From Rebecca billardiae RCC1528 (taxonomy: Eukaryota > Haptophyta): a stretch of 64,000 nucleotides of DNA. The position numbers were made by a program, and so were the translations under genes. Shown here piece after piece: positions 41,145-52,590 of this stretch (the first letter of the stretch is position 1; every line of letters begins with the position of its first letter). The notes beneath the pieces were generated by a model. It was given only the letters and a program-made list of their open reading frames with translations. It had not been told where the DNA came from and did no database searches. The stretch covers positions 620,001 through 684,000 of the forward strand of contig OZ251224.1 in assembly GCA_965240325.2 (NCBI GenBank). The letters are read 5' to 3'.

Positions 41145-43171
41145 TCAGCTGGCGGCGACGCCGCTGGACGGGATCGGCACGCTCGCGGCCGCCGGCGAGC
41201 CGTCCGCGGCCGCTGCTCCGCCGAGCAGCGGCGTGAGCGCGCTCGTGAGCGCGGCCACCGTCTCGCGCGCGCACTGGCTGCTGCGCACGAGCTCGAGTGT
41301 CGCGACGAGCGTCGGCGGCGCGTGCGTGTCGGCGCTGGCCGTGCACAGCACGAGGTTGAGGAGGGACTGCTCGACGAGCTCAGCCGCATCGGCGGTGGCT
41401 GCGGCGTCGGCGCCGCCTGCGGAGCCGTGCTTGCGGCGCGCCGCGAGCGCGTCCACTGCGGCGCACAGCGCGCGCACGGCGCCGAGCCACACGGCCGGCT
41501 CTGGCCAGCCGTGGCGCTCGCCGCCGAGCGCGCTGAGCAGCAGCTGCGTGAGCAGCGTCGCGGCGCGCACGAGCAGCTCGGCCGGCTGCGCGGCGCCGCC
41601 GCCGCCGCCGGCGCGCGCGCACGCCTCCGCCTGCTCGCGCACGATGGCGCACAGCGCGCGCACCGCGTCCGTGCCCGGCCCCTGCGCCGGGAGCAGCGCG
41701 CCGTGCGCGGCGCGCAGCGCGTCGAGCAGCGCGTCGGAGCGGGCGCACGGCGCGCGCGCGGCGGTGACGGCGATCGCGGCGCACTGCGCGAGCGCCGCGC
41801 CCGCCGCCGCGGCGTCGGGCCGCGCGGCCGCGGCGCGCGCGCACAGCGCCACCGCGTGCGCGAGCGCGTCCGCCACCGCCGCGCTCGCGCCCTCGTCGCC
41901 CGCGGCCGCGAGCGTCTGCAGCAGCGCGAGCACCTCGGAGGGCGGCGGCTGCGCGGCGGCGGTCGGCGTCGGCGCGGGCGGCGGCGCGGCCGCGCCGCCG
42001 CCCGACCCCGCCGCCGCCGCCGCCGCCTCCGCCGCCTCCGCCGCCGCCGCCGCCGCCTCCGCGGCGCTCGCGAGCGCGAGCGCGAGCGCGCGCGCCACGC
42101 TCGCGCCGTGCGCCTCGAGGTGCCCTGGCGTGAGGCAGAGCAGTGGCTGCAGCGGCAGCAGCGGCACGGCGCGGAGGTCGGGCGCGTGCGCGGAGGGCGC
42201 GGGGCGCGGCCAGTGCAGCAGCGCGCGCAGCGACGTGGCCACGGCGTGCGCGCTCAGCGCCGAGGACGGCGGCAGCTCCGCCGCTGCGTCGCACAACGCG
42301 CACAGTGCCTCGCCGAGCGGCGCCCACAGCGCAGGCGGCGGCGGCGCGCTCGCGGGCGGCTGCGCTGCCGCGCCCTCGGCCGCCCGACCGCTCGCGCGCG
42401 CGCCCGCGCCCGCCGCGCCGTCGGCGCCGTCGGCGCTCGGCGCGGCGGCGGGCGCGCAGAGCAGGAAGAGCGAGCACATCAGCTCGAGGCACGAGCGCGC
42501 GGACACCGTGTCCGGGTCCCTCCGCCCGTCCGCGCACGCGGCGTAGAGCGCAGCCTGCAGCGCGCGCATGAGCGCAAGCTGCGCGCGCGCCGACCAGCGC
42601 GGCGCGTCGCGCAGCCGCAGGGCGCGGTCGAGGCGGACGGCGGGGACGGGCGCGTCGGCGGCGGCGTCGGCGAGCGCGGCGGCGCCGTCAGCGGCGGCGC
42701 CACCGCACGCGTCGGACGCGGCGCGCGCGACGCGCGGGCTCTGGCTGCCGTCCGCCGCCGGCTCGGCGAGCGCCGCGCGCGCGCGCGCGGCGGGGCCGAG
42801 CGGCCGCGCGCGCGCGCCGCCGGGCGAGCGCGCGGCGGCGGCGGCGGCGGCGTGCGGCGTGGCGGGCGCGCTCCCGCCCGCGGCGCCGAGCAGCTGCGCC
42901 GCGCTGGTGAGCGGCGGCGGGAGCAGCCGCAGCCCCGCCGCGCTCGCCACCCCGCCCTCCGCGCCCTCCGCCTCCCTCAGCGCCAGCAGCAGGCCGAGCA
43001 CGTCAACCCACGCGTCGCGCAGCAGCGGCGCGCACGCGCGCGTGAGCCGCACCACCTCGGCGCACATGGGCCGGAGCTTGCGCGCGGCCGGGGCGGCGGC
43101 GGCGGGGCTGGGGCCGGACGCGCTCATCGCGCCGACGCCGAGGGCGCCGCACGACCCGCTGCCCGACACGC

Positions 43172-43205
<34 letters not shown>

Positions 43206-45872
43206 CGCCGCGCCCGCCGCATCCGCGCCGCCGGCCGCGCCGGGCACAATCGCGCGGAGCACGCCCGCGCACTGCGTGCTGAGCGCGAGGACGAGCTTGT
43301 CCAGCCGCTCGCGCAGCGCGTGCGCGAGCGCGGCGTGCGCGAGCAGCCGCAGCCCCGTCAGCGCGAGCTCGATCGACGACGGCTCCGCCGCCGCGTCCAG
43401 CGCGACCGAAAGCGCAGCGAGCGCGCGGTTGTACGCCAGCAGCAGCATGTCCCGCGCGTGCTCGCGCGTGTGCGCCTCGTCGCACGCGTCGTCGGACGGC
43501 GCGGCGGCGGCGGCGCGCGCGGCGGCGGGCGCGCCGTCGGTGGGGCCCGGGCCGGCGTCCGCGTCCGCCTCGCGCTCGCAGCTCGCGCGGCGCGAGCCGC
43601 CGCCCACCTCCGCCGCGGCCGCGCCCCCGCCGGCGCCGGCGCCGCCCCCGCTCGCCGCGGCCGCGCCGCTCGCGGGCGTAAGCTTGATCTCGCGGTCCCG
43701 GATCGACGCGTACAGCGCGCGGAGGAAGTCGGCGTCGAAGTCGGCGCCCGCGTTGATCCCGCGGTTGGCGCGCACGAAGTCCGCCTCGCTCATCTTCTTC
43801 TTCACCGCCGGGTTGTGCAGGTCGGTCTGCAGCATGATGGTCGAGTAGCTCAGCACGTACGCTGCGTCTGCGTCGGCAAACTGAGACGCGTCCGCGCCCA
43901 TGGCCACGTGCTGCGCGGCAAAGGCCTCGAGGATGCGCGAGATCTTCTGCGCCTCGCCGGGGAGTCGGAAGAGGGCGAGCAGCGCGCGCAGGCCCTCCTC
44001 CAGCCGCAGCCCGCCCAGCCCCGCGCCCTTCACGTACGCGCGCAGCACCGCGCCCACCGCCTCGCCCGGCTCGCCCAAGTAGTCGCCGACCGCGCCTTTG
44101 CTCAGGTGCGGCGCCGACAGGAGGAACGCCGCGATGCGCTCGGGCTCGGAGGGGTCGGAGGGGTCGAGGAGGCCGCGCGCGCGGAGCAGCGCGAGGCCCT
44201 TCGACGGCTTCGTGTTGAAGTGGTCCGCCGCGAGCGCGAGCGTGCGCTTCAGCTCGCGCCGCTGCCGCACCGCGTCCGCGCCGCCGCGCGCGCCGCCGTC
44301 CGCCGATGCCCCGAGCGCGCTGAGCGTGCGCGCCGTCTGCCGGTCGTCCGCGTCGTCGTCGTCCGAGTGCGCCGCGGCGCCGTCCTCGCCGACGAGCGAG
44401 CCGGCGCGGCGGATGGCGATGGCCGAGGCGGGCGAGCCCCGCGCCGCGTCGCCCAGCCCGCCGCCGCCCTCCCCCTCGCTGTCGTCGCCGTCGAGGCCGG
44501 CGAGCGCGCCCGCGTCCGCGCCCGCGCCCGCGCCCGCGCCCGCCGCGTCCGCGCCCGCGCCCGCGCCGCCGCCGGCGAGCGCGGCGAGCAGGCTGACGAG
44601 CGCGCGCAGCGCGAGCATGCTCGGCGCGGCGAGCGCGCCGCCGTCCGCGCGCGGCATCGCCTGCACGCACAGGCTCGCCACCGTCTGCTCGAGCAGGTTG
44701 GCGCCGTGCAGCGCGCAGTCAAACGAAACGTACAGGAAGCCTGCGATGCCCGGCAGCTGCAGCCACGCGCCCGCCGCCTCGAGGAGCAGCTCCTGCCGCT
44801 CGGGCGGCGGCTCGTGCTCGAGCAGCACGGAGGCCCAGAACTCGCCCACGCCGCCCACCGCGCGCGAGCGCAGCGTCGCCACGACGCACGCCATCAGCCG
44901 CAGCGCCTGCGCGAGCGCGCTCAGCTCGCGGCTCCGGCCGAGCAGCAGCGCCGCAGAGCAGACGGGGCCGCGCACCGCCTCGACCAGGGCGCCGTGCGTG
45001 CCGAGGGCGCGGCCCGAGCTGCGCAGCGCGACGAGCATCGCCTCGAGCGCGAGTGGACTGCGCGGACCGCGGCGCGCGCGCGCGCGCGCAGAGAGGAGGC
45101 GCGGCCGTGAGCCGCGCAGCGCCGCCGCGAAAACGCAGTGCTCGCCTCCGCGAGGGCCGCACGCGCGCGCGCGCGCGCGCGCGCACTGCGGTGCTCGCTC
45201 CGCAAAGTGGTGGAGCAGCTCGGCGAGGACGTCCACGACGGGTGCCGGAGGCGCGGGCCGCGCACGCACGCGCGCAAACGCCGAGGCCGTGAGCTGCGTG
45301 AGCGCGGCCTCGGCGCCGATGCGACACTGCGTGCTTGCACGCTCCGCGCACGCAGCGCCGAGGGCCGCGCGGATGCAGCCGTCAAGCGAGCTCGCTGAGA
45401 GGCGGCTGCTCGGCAGCAGGATCAGCAGGGACAGCAGCCGCTGTGCCAACGGCTCGAGCACCTCCGGCGTGCCGAGCGCGCCGCCGCCGCCAAGCTCGGC
45501 GCGCGACAGCCGGCCGACCACGGCGTCCGCGACCTCACAGCAGGCGTCGCTGGCGTGGTCCAGGCGCCCGGCGAGAAGGCCGAGGCCGATGAGGTTGGAG
45601 AGCGCAGCTGCTGCGGCGTGGAGCACCGGCGCGTGCGCGTGAGGCGACGAGAGCACGCTGATGAAGGGCGAAGCTACCTCTCGCGCATCGCTCGGCAGCT
45701 GCGCGCGCGCGCTCAGCTCGCGCAGCGCGCGCACGAGAGGCTGCTCGAGCTCGGGCGGCAGCTCGCGCTCGAAACGGAGCTGTGGCATCCATCGACCCGT
45801 GGTGAGCCGCATGGCCGACAGCACCGTTGCCGCCTCGGCCCGCACGACGTCGACCTCCACGTCAGCGTCCAT
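41145..45872 (-). CDS. Sec7-domain ARF guanine nucleotide exchange factor (BIG/GBF type)
   Basis: Start at the ATG at 45872, one inferred intron at 45058-45186 (129 bases, GTGCGC donor, CGCAG acceptor); about 1532 residues. The open frame continues upstream of the ATG but there overlaps the divergent gene at 45954. The Sec7 domain lies at about 488-690: LKRTLALAADHFNTKPSKGL, the catalytic-Glu loop FRLPGEAQKISRILEAFA (Glu near 596), and YVLSYSTIMLQTDLHNPAVK. A helical N-terminal region (DCB/HUS-like) and a long Ala-rich C-terminal region (HDS-like) give the large-GEF layout. These proteins load ARF GTPases with GTP at the Golgi or endosomes to start coat assembly; brefeldin A often blocks them. 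The family is certain. BIG or GBF/GNOM subtype cannot be settled. Confidence 0.88.
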
Positions 45873-45953
45873 CTTCAACGCGGCGGTGTCCACCAAGGCC
45901 GGACGTGCCAGGACAACTCGACGCACCGCGGAGTCCGGGCGGGCGTGCCGCCC
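45873..45953. promoter_or_regulatory. Very short divergent region, ARF-GEF / glucosidase II beta-like
   Basis: Only 81 bases separate the two outward-facing ATGs, so promoter elements and both 5' leaders must share this space or lie inside the coding regions. No TATA box was seen. Confidence 0.5.
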
Positions 45954-47057
45954 ATGGCGTTGCCGGCGAAGGCGCTCGCGGTGCTCTGTGGGGTGGCCGC
46001 GTGTGCCGCGCTCGCCGCGTGGGTGCGCTCGCCGCGCACGCTCATCAGGCGCGTCTCGCACCGCCTCCCAGGGCCAGTGCCATGCACGTGGGCTCCCGCA
46101 ACCGCCCGCCTCGCCACGCACCGAGCCGAGTCGTCCGCGCGCACCGGCGCCACGCGGCTGTGCGAGCTGCGCGATGACGGCGAGCTCGTGTTCGCGTGCG
46201 CGGGCGGTGGCGAGCTCGTGGACGCGTCGCTGCTCGACGATGGCATATGCGACTGCGCCGACGGCAGCGACGAGGCGCTGCCTTGCGCCGCGGCCGCCAG
46301 GCCGCTCGTCGCCACAGCGGCGTACACGCCTGCCGCTCCGCCGCCGGCGGACGCGTGCGCCGCGCGCGCAGCCCTCGTGGCCACGGCGCAGCAAAGGCTG
46401 GCCGAGATGACGCGCGACGCCGCCTCCCTGGAACACGAAGCCGAGGCCGCCGGCGCGGCCGCCGGCGCGAGCGCCGATGACCCGATGGCGCAGCAGCGCG
46501 CCGGCCACGCGTCGCGGCAGGCTGCGCAGCGCGCGGGGCAGCTCAGGCGCATGCTGGCCATGGACTATGGCGCCGAGGACGCGTACCTCGCGCTCGGCGG
46601 TGAGTGCGTGCGGCTCAAGGGGTGCACCGGGCCGTGCTCCTCGCACAACGCCGACGTGCGCGTGCACGAGCTCTGCTTCTTCGCGCACGCCTCGCAGAGC
46701 GGCAGCGGCGGCGGGCGGCGCACGCACCTCGGCTCCTTTGCCGGCTGGGCGAGTGTGCACGCGCCGACGCGCGTCTCGCCGCTCGCGCCGCCCGGAGTGG
46801 CGCGGCAGGCGCAGGTGTACGCGCACGGCGAGCCATGCTGGCAAGGGCCGGAGCGATCGGCGCTCGTCGAGTTCGCGTGCGCCAACCAGACCCGGCTCGC
46901 GGCGGTGGACGAGGACGGCAAGTGCACCTACGCACTGCTCGTCGAGACACCGGCCGCGTGCGCGCCCTGCGCTCCGGCCGCGCCACCCGCCGAGCGGGAA
47001 AACGCCGGACGAGATTCTGCCGGTGCGCAGCCGAGCAGTCCAGCGCCGAGAGCGTGA
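45954..47057 (+). CDS. Glucosidase II beta subunit-like protein (LDLa and MRH)
   Basis: Single exon of 367 residues from the ATG at 45954. The N-terminus is a signal peptide or anchor (ALAVLCGVAACAALAAWV). An LDL-receptor class A-like repeat follows (CELRDDGELVFACAGGGELV, then LLDDGICDCADGSDEALPC), the hallmark of the glucosidase II beta N-terminus. A Gln/Ala-rich helix leads to a C-terminal MRH domain (AYLALGGECVRLKGCTGPC, YAHGEPCWQGPERSALVEF, then CANQTRLAAVDEDGKCTYAL). In the ER the beta subunit retains the catalytic subunit and recognises mannose on N-glycans so that glucose can be trimmed. The protein is shorter than animal PRKCSH (about 525), lacks the acidic middle and has no HDEL-type tail, so it may be a related MRH lectin. 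Confidence 0.75.
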   Translation: MALPAKALAVLCGVAACAALAAWVRSPRTLIRRVSHRLPGPVPCTWAPATARLATHRAESSARTGATRLCELRDDGELVFACAGGGELVDASLLDDGICDCADGSDEALPCAAAARPLVATAAYTPAAPPPADACAARAALVATAQQRLAEMTRDAASLEHEAEAAGAAAGASADDPMAQQRAGHASRQAAQRAGQLRRMLAMDYGAEDAYLALGGECVRLKGCTGPCSSHNADVRVHELCFFAHASQSGSGGGRRTHLGSFAGWASVHAPTRVSPLAPPGVARQAQVYAHGEPCWQGPERSALVEFACANQTRLAAVDEDGKCTYALLVETPAACAPCAPAAPPAERENAGRDSAGAQPSSPAPRA

Positions 47058-47768
47058 GGTGCATGCTGCGAGGCGGGGCGCCTACCCTTCGAGCCCGTGC
47101 TGTGCTGTGCAGCCGCGCGATGACCAGCTTGCTCTGGCTCAGTGACCGCCAGCCAGCGGTGTGCTGTCAGACCGCCTGGCTGAGACGCGGCGTGGCCGCA
47201 CTCGCGGCGCGAGGCGCGCGTGAGTGCGCGTGAGCTCGCACTTGTGCTGCCCGAGCCAGCCGACCATCGGGTGGGTGGTCGCGAGCGAGAGGCGTGAATG
47301 CATCGCGCGCATGGCGTGTGCTGCCGTGGGGTAGCGTCGTCAGCCCGCCGTCGATTGTCGTTACGCTCCGCTTCGTCGGGAGGCGCCCAAATTTTGAACA
47401 GTCGCGGCGGCGGACGGATGACGAAGTCGGGTCGCTTGATGACGCGAGTTCTCGGGCCCCCGAGACTTGGGTGTTTTCGGGGTGCGCCGCTTTCGTCCGA
47501 AGGCTTTCGGATGCGCCGGCCCCGAAGCGGCGGACGGCCGACCGACCGATCTGATGCGGCGCTCGCTGACTCCTTTCTACTGCGCGCGGTATAAATAGCG
47601 CCGTTGGAACGGCGGTGTGGAGTGCACGGTCATGAGTCAGCCTCGCACCTGAGGTGCTGCCTGCCTGAAGGGGGCAACGCGCGCAACGCGCCGACTGCCG
47701 CAGCGCGGTCGCGATGGCCCGGGGCAAGCAAGTTCGCGGCCTGACCCACCAGCTCTCCGCGTGCCGGC
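47058..47768. other. Intergenic stretch between glucosidase II beta-like and histone H1
   Basis: No gene supported. A TATAAATA word lies at about 47590-47597 on the plus strand, but only a very short frame (MSQPRT) follows it before the region antisense to histone H1. Confidence 0.5.
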
Positions 47769-48840
47769 CTACTTCTTGGGAGATCCCTTCGCCTTCTTCG
47801 CCGCCGGCTTCTTCGCAATCGCCTTCTTCGGCTTGGCCGCCGGCTTCTTTGCCGCCTGTGAGCGGTGCATGCATGCCGCCGGCGTGCGCGTGGCGAGTGA
47901 GCGGTGTGCGCGCGCCCGCGAGGCCGCGCGAACAGCGAGGGCGCGGCGGGCGCACCGTCTTCTTCGCCGCGGGCTTGGCCGTCTTCTTCGCCGCGGGCTT
48001 CTTCTGCGCGGTGGTGTGCGCCGTTGGGGCCGGCGCGCGCGCGTAAGAGCACAGCGCATGCCGCGGTGCCGCGCAGCAAGTCCCCGCGCGCACGCGCGCC
48101 CGTGCGCGTCGTTTGAATGCGCAGTGCCGCCCGCGGACGCGCGCACGGCACGCGCGCACGGCGAGCGCGGCGCGAGTGCACGCATGCATGCGCGCGGCGC
48201 ACCGTGGCCGGCTTCTTCTTCGTCGCGGGCTTCTTCTTCGTCGCGGGCTTCTTCTCGCCCTCGCCGCCCTCGGCGCCCTCGGCCGCCTTCTTGGGCGCGC
48301 GCTTGGTCTTCTTCTTCTTCGTGGCCGTCTTCTTCTTCGCCGGCTTGGCCTTCTTGGGCGGCTTCTTCGCCTCGGCGGAGACCTTGTACGAGGCCTTCAC
48401 CTTGATGAACGTGCCCTTCGACACGGCGAACTTGAGCGCCTGCTTGAGGGCCGCGTCGTTGTTCGCCGCGGGGTAGTGCTCGTGCAGCCACTTCTTGATG
48501 GCCGGGAGCGACGAGCCGTTTCGCTCCTTGAGCGCGAGGATGGCCTGCGTCGAGGCGCGCGGGGAGGCGCGGGTGGGTGCGGGAGCGCGTGTGAGGTCGT
48601 GCGGACGCGCGCCGCGCGCGGTTGCACCGCCGCGGAGCCGGGGGTCGCGGGCCGACGGCGGCGGGGCGGCGGGCGCGAGGCGGGCAACCGACGCCGCGCG
48701 TCGCGCCGCGCGCGCGCGTGCGCACGGTGGCGGCGCGGCGGCGGGCGGGCGGGGAGTCGCGAGCGCGTGCGCACCTCCTTGGCCATCTCGCCGTACTTCG
48801 GGCCCGTGGGCTTCGCGGTCGCTGCTGCCTTCGGCGCCAT
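47769..48840 (-). CDS. Linker histone H1
   Basis: Four exons: 48775-48840, 48203-48544, 47956-48003 and 47769-47855, joined with all phases zero, give 180 residues. All three introns start GTGCGC and end with CAG. Exon 1 is a short tail (MAPKAAATAKPTGPKYGEMA). Exon 2 carries the winged-helix globular domain (AILALKERNGSSLPAIKKWL, then ALKQALKFAVSKGTFIKVKA) and the start of the Lys/Ala/Pro tail. Exons 3 and 4 are tail (AAKKPAAKPKKAIAKKPAAK). It binds nucleosome entry and exit DNA and compacts chromatin. Introns are unusual for the classical replication-dependent histones of animals, and no 3' histone stem-loop is seen after the stop, so the message is probably polyadenylated. Confidence 0.92.
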
Positions 48841-49307
48841 CTGCGGTGTGTTCAAGTTGAAAGTGTGGTCGAAGTGCGCACTGGCCTCTTGAGGTTGGGA
48901 TGGGCCGGGCGGCAAGGACGATCGTTGTTGAAGGCCGGGAGGTCACCCACCGGCTTCCTTCACAAACCAGAATGGCCGTCTTGGGCCAATCAGGAGCCAG
49001 ATCGGCCCATTTTTGAAGGACATCGCAGGACTTTTCCCGGAGAAGTCCTGTTGTCGTGTCGGACGGCGTCCGGCGCTCCGGTCGCACCCTTTCCGGACTC
49101 TCGTGGTGGCTCAAGCGCATCGCCAGCGAGCGCCCGCCGATCGGGGCCGCACTCCGCTGCTGGTCGCCAGTGCGCACAGCCTCGCGTCGGTGGGACTCGC
49201 GAGGCCGAGCCGCGGGTCAACGGCGCGCGCGCGGCCGCGGCGTCGCGTGTGGCTCGCGCGGCGCGCTCGTCGGGGCGCGCGGAGGGCGCGGCCCCGCGTT
49301 CGGCGCG
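48841..49307. promoter_or_regulatory. Divergent region, histone H1 / MFS-like, with CCAAT box
   Basis: 467 bases separate the two ATGs. GGGCCAATCAGG (CCAAT at 48986-48990) resembles the CCAAT boxes common in histone promoters. A perfect inverted repeat, AGGACTT/AAGTCCT, lies around 49027-49049. Confidence 0.45.
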
Positions 49308-51927
49308 ATGTGGCTGCCGCCCCCGGCAGCGATCCTCAATGCGGGCAAGTGGCTGCTGCTCCTCGTCGCCAACCCGAACTGGATGCTCTTCTTCAAGAAG
49401 CTCGGGCTGCGCGTCGAGAACCGCGTGCTCATGGTCGACGTCGAGGTGTACAAGAAGAGCACGCTGATGCGCCGCCCACCGGGCCTCGCGCCGCTGCCCA
49501 AGCCCGTGCCGCCCGCCCCGCCCCTCGACCTGGGCGCCGTGCTCAAGCCGATTGCGTATGGCGGGCTCCTCGTCGGCGCGACCGCCGGCGCGATCAAGCA
49601 CCGGGACGCGGTGCCTCAGCTGGTGAGCAAGCTGCCGCGGCCGACGGCGGATACGCTCCCGCGGCTGATCAGCAAGCTGCCGAAGCCGCCCAAGCTGCCC
49701 GCGCCGAAGCCGCGGCCGCCGCCGGTCGTCGCCGCGCCGCCGCCGCCGCCGCCGCCCTCGCCGCCGCCGGTCGTGGCCAAGCCCGCGCCGACATCGGTGC
49801 CGAAGCCGCCGGTCGCGCGCAAGCCCGCCCTCTCCTCCGCCGCCGTCGCCGCGTCCGCCGTCCCGTCGGTGAGCAAGCCGGCCAAGTCGGCCGCGCAGGC
49901 GGTGGCGCGCAAGGCGGCACCGCGCGCCGCGCCGGTGATGGGCGCCGCCGCCACGGCGCTCGCTAGCAAGCCGGCGCCAAAGCCGGCGGCGCCGAAGCCG
50001 TCCGCCGTCCCCGTGCCGTCGACGTCGGTGCCCGCCGCCGTCGCCGCCGCCGCGCCGCTCGCCACCCGCCCGCGCGCGCGCTCCAGCCCGCCCCGCCTGC
50101 CGCAGCTCGACCGCACCTCGATCCGCTCGCTGTACGGCTACCTGAGCATGCTCGCGCTCTCGATCGGGCTGATGAAGCCGCTGTGGGAGCACGTGGGCGG
50201 GCCGGAGCTGCTCGACGGCGCGTCGGATCCGCAGCTCGCCACGCTGCCGCTCATGCTCGGCTCGGTGCTCGCCGGCTCCTTGAGCGACCGGTGCGCGCTC
50301 GCGCGCGCGCGCGGCTCAGCACGACGGCGCGGCGCGGCGCGGCGCGGCGCGCACGAGCGCGCGCCGCGCGCGCGCGCGCGCGCGCGTCCGCCCGCCGTGC
50401 GCCGCCGCCGTCGGCGCTGTCCCACTCGGCTCGGCCGGCGCTCACCCGCGCGCCGCCCCCTGCGCGCGGCTTCCGCGCCGCCCCCTCCGCCGCGCCGCGC
50501 GCGTGCGCGCAGCTACGGCCGCGCGGTCGTGCTGCGCGTGCTCGCGCTCGGCTCGCTCGCCACCCTCGGCGCGTCCGCGGCGACGCTCGCGCACGGCGCG
50601 GCGCGGTGCGCGCGGCTGGTCGAAGGGTACGCGATGCTGGCGCTGCCGGTGGTGCAGGCGGCGGTGGCGGACCGGACGGGGCGGCTGCTCGACCGCGGCG
50701 TGCTCTTCGGCCTGCTCACGGCCAGCTCGGCGCTGTGCATGATCGGCGGCTCGGCCGCGTCGATCGCTCTGCTCAACGCAGCGACCGCGGCCGTGGACGC
50801 GGACGGCGCCGCGCCCGCCGTCGCGCCCTCGCTCGTCAAGGGGCTGGCGAGCGCGGCGGCGGTGGCGTCGACGGGCGCGCTCGCGTGCACGTGGTGGCTC
50901 AAGCCGCCCGCCACGTCCGTCGCCGAGGGCGCGAGCCTCTCCGCGCTAGACGCCGCCGAGTCCGCGGCCGCGCGCGCCGTGGGCGGCGCGGCGGGCGCGG
51001 AGGCGGGCGGCTTTGGCGGCGCGCAGCACAACTACGCGCTGCAGACGGCCGCGTCCGTGGCGGCGGGCCGCGCGCCGCGCCGCGCCGCGCTGCTGAGCGG
51101 GCCGGGGTGGCTCTTCCGCGGGCGCGCGCGCGCGATCACGCCGCTCTCGCCCTCGACGCTCGCGGCGGGCCTGCTCGTCCTCACCACCGTCTCCAACCCC
51201 GGCACTTTCTTCGACGTGTGGGAGGGCGTGTACAATTGGCACAAGCTGGGCGGGGAGAGTCTGCTCGGGCTGGCGGGGGCGTCGCTCGTGCTCGTGTGCG
51301 TGCAGTCGGGGCTGCTGCGCCCGCTGGCGCGCGCGGCGGGCGGGACGCACCGGCTGCTCTGCGCGGCGCACGTCGCGATGGCGCTCACCTTCTCCGCGCT
51401 GATGAACGTCGACGGCAGCTCGGTCCTCTCCTACCCGATGCTCGGCGCGTTCTTCTCCGCACACTCGCTGGTGGACTCGCTCACGGCCACGCTCGTGTCG
51501 GCGTACACCGCGCCCAGCCGGCAGGTGCGCGCGGGGCGGGGCGCGCGCGCGGGTGCCGGAGGGGGGCTCGGCCGCACGCTCTCACGCGCGCGCGCGCGCG
51601 CGTCGCCCGTCCTTCCCTCACGCTCGCCGCGCTCGCAGGGCCTGGCGATGAGCCTGAACCACGCAGCGCACCTCGTGCTGCTGCCGCCGACGATGAGCAC
51701 GCTCGTCATGTGCGCAGCGCGCCGCGTGTGCGGCACGCGGCGCGGGCGTGCCGCGCCGCGCCGGCCGCCGCGCCGGCGCTCACCCCGACCCCGCCCCTGC
51801 CCCCGACCCCGCCCGGCGGCGCAGGCCGTTCATCAACTGCATCGTGCCGATGCTGCTCTTCCCGCCTGCGCTGCGCCAGGTGCGCTCCGCGGTCGGCGAG
51901 CTCGCCGCGGCCATCGCCGAGGGCTGA
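49308..51927 (+). CDS. MFS-like transporter with proline-rich N-terminal region
   Basis: Four exons, 49308-50290, 50513-51524, 51639-51709 and 51825-51927, with matching phases, give 722 residues. All introns begin GTGCGC. The N-terminal 250 residues hold a hydrophobic start (ILNAGKWLLLLVANPNWMLF) and a long Pro/Ala/Lys region (for instance KPPKLPAPKPRPPPVVAAPP). A polytopic domain follows with the first MFS helix (YLSMLALSIGLMKPLWEHV) and the motif A loop GSLSDRYGRAVVLR, which intron 1 splits within the Arg codon. About ten more hydrophobic segments are visible, for example GVLFGLLTASSALCMIGGSA, LAAGLLVLTTVSNPGTFFDV and LLGLAGASLVLVCVQSGLL. Motif A marks the major facilitator superfamily, so a solute transporter or permease is likely; the substrate is unknown. 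Confidence 0.75.
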
Positions 51928-52590
51928 GCACGCGCGCACGGCGCATCAGCGCCGTCGATGGGCAGGCGCGCGCGTGCTCGAGCGCCGACGAGCCGACGGT
52001 GCGCGGCTCGCTCCGCTGGATGCTGTGGGCGAAGATGGCGGCCTCGCCGATGGTGGGCAGTCCACTTCGGCCGTCGGACTGCCGACCGGCGGCCCGGGCA
52101 CGATGACGAGGCGGCCCGGGGCGGTGACCGCTGGCGGCGCTGACGGATGCGGATGCCACTTGCTGCCAGCATCTAGCTATTGTACTGTCATGCGTGTACC
52201 CGCCTCATAAGGAAGTCCTTGGTTGATGATGGTTCCCCGGGGGCGGCTGCCGCCTGCGCAACTACGGTGTGAGCTACTGAAGGTCGAATTGGTTCCACCG
52301 TCCACGCCGTGAAAGTGACGATTCTGGGCTTGACAAAGACTTTTCCGGGTTGATGATGATGATGGTGATGGAATGATGGCGGCCCTCTTTTCTGTTTTCG
52401 GTAACCGAACGCAACAACAACCGGGCCCGCGCTCGCAAATGATGCAGCTGACCGCACGAGACCGAGGCCGGCCCCGATCTGCCTCATCGCGCTCGGACGC
52501 GAGTCCCGCGGCCCCGAGCGACGACACCCGAGACCGCTCCACTCCGTCGGAGCGCCCCCCGACGGCTGGGCGGAGGAGCGCCGTGGCGCG
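51928..52590. other. Intergenic stretch, no gene seen
   Basis: The left half is probably the 3' untranslated part of the MFS-like gene. The part from 52190 to 52590 is the likely promoter and 5' leader of the next plus-strand gene. A run of GATGATGATGGTGATGG occurs near 52350. Confidence 0.5.

Noticed and set aside
41322-45110. Plus-strand open frame of about 1260 codons opposite the ARF-GEF
   Set aside because: Almost only Arg, Ala and Gly; the other strand carries a clear Sec7 domain.
45873-46844. Upstream extension of the ARF-GEF frame
   Set aside because: Open only because it runs antisense to the glucosidase II beta-like gene; the sequence is Arg-rich and the ATG at 45872 starts a plausible helix.
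47587-47640. TATAAATA box followed by an ATG
   Set aside because: The frame after it ends after six codons and nothing downstream on that strand is a gene before 49308.
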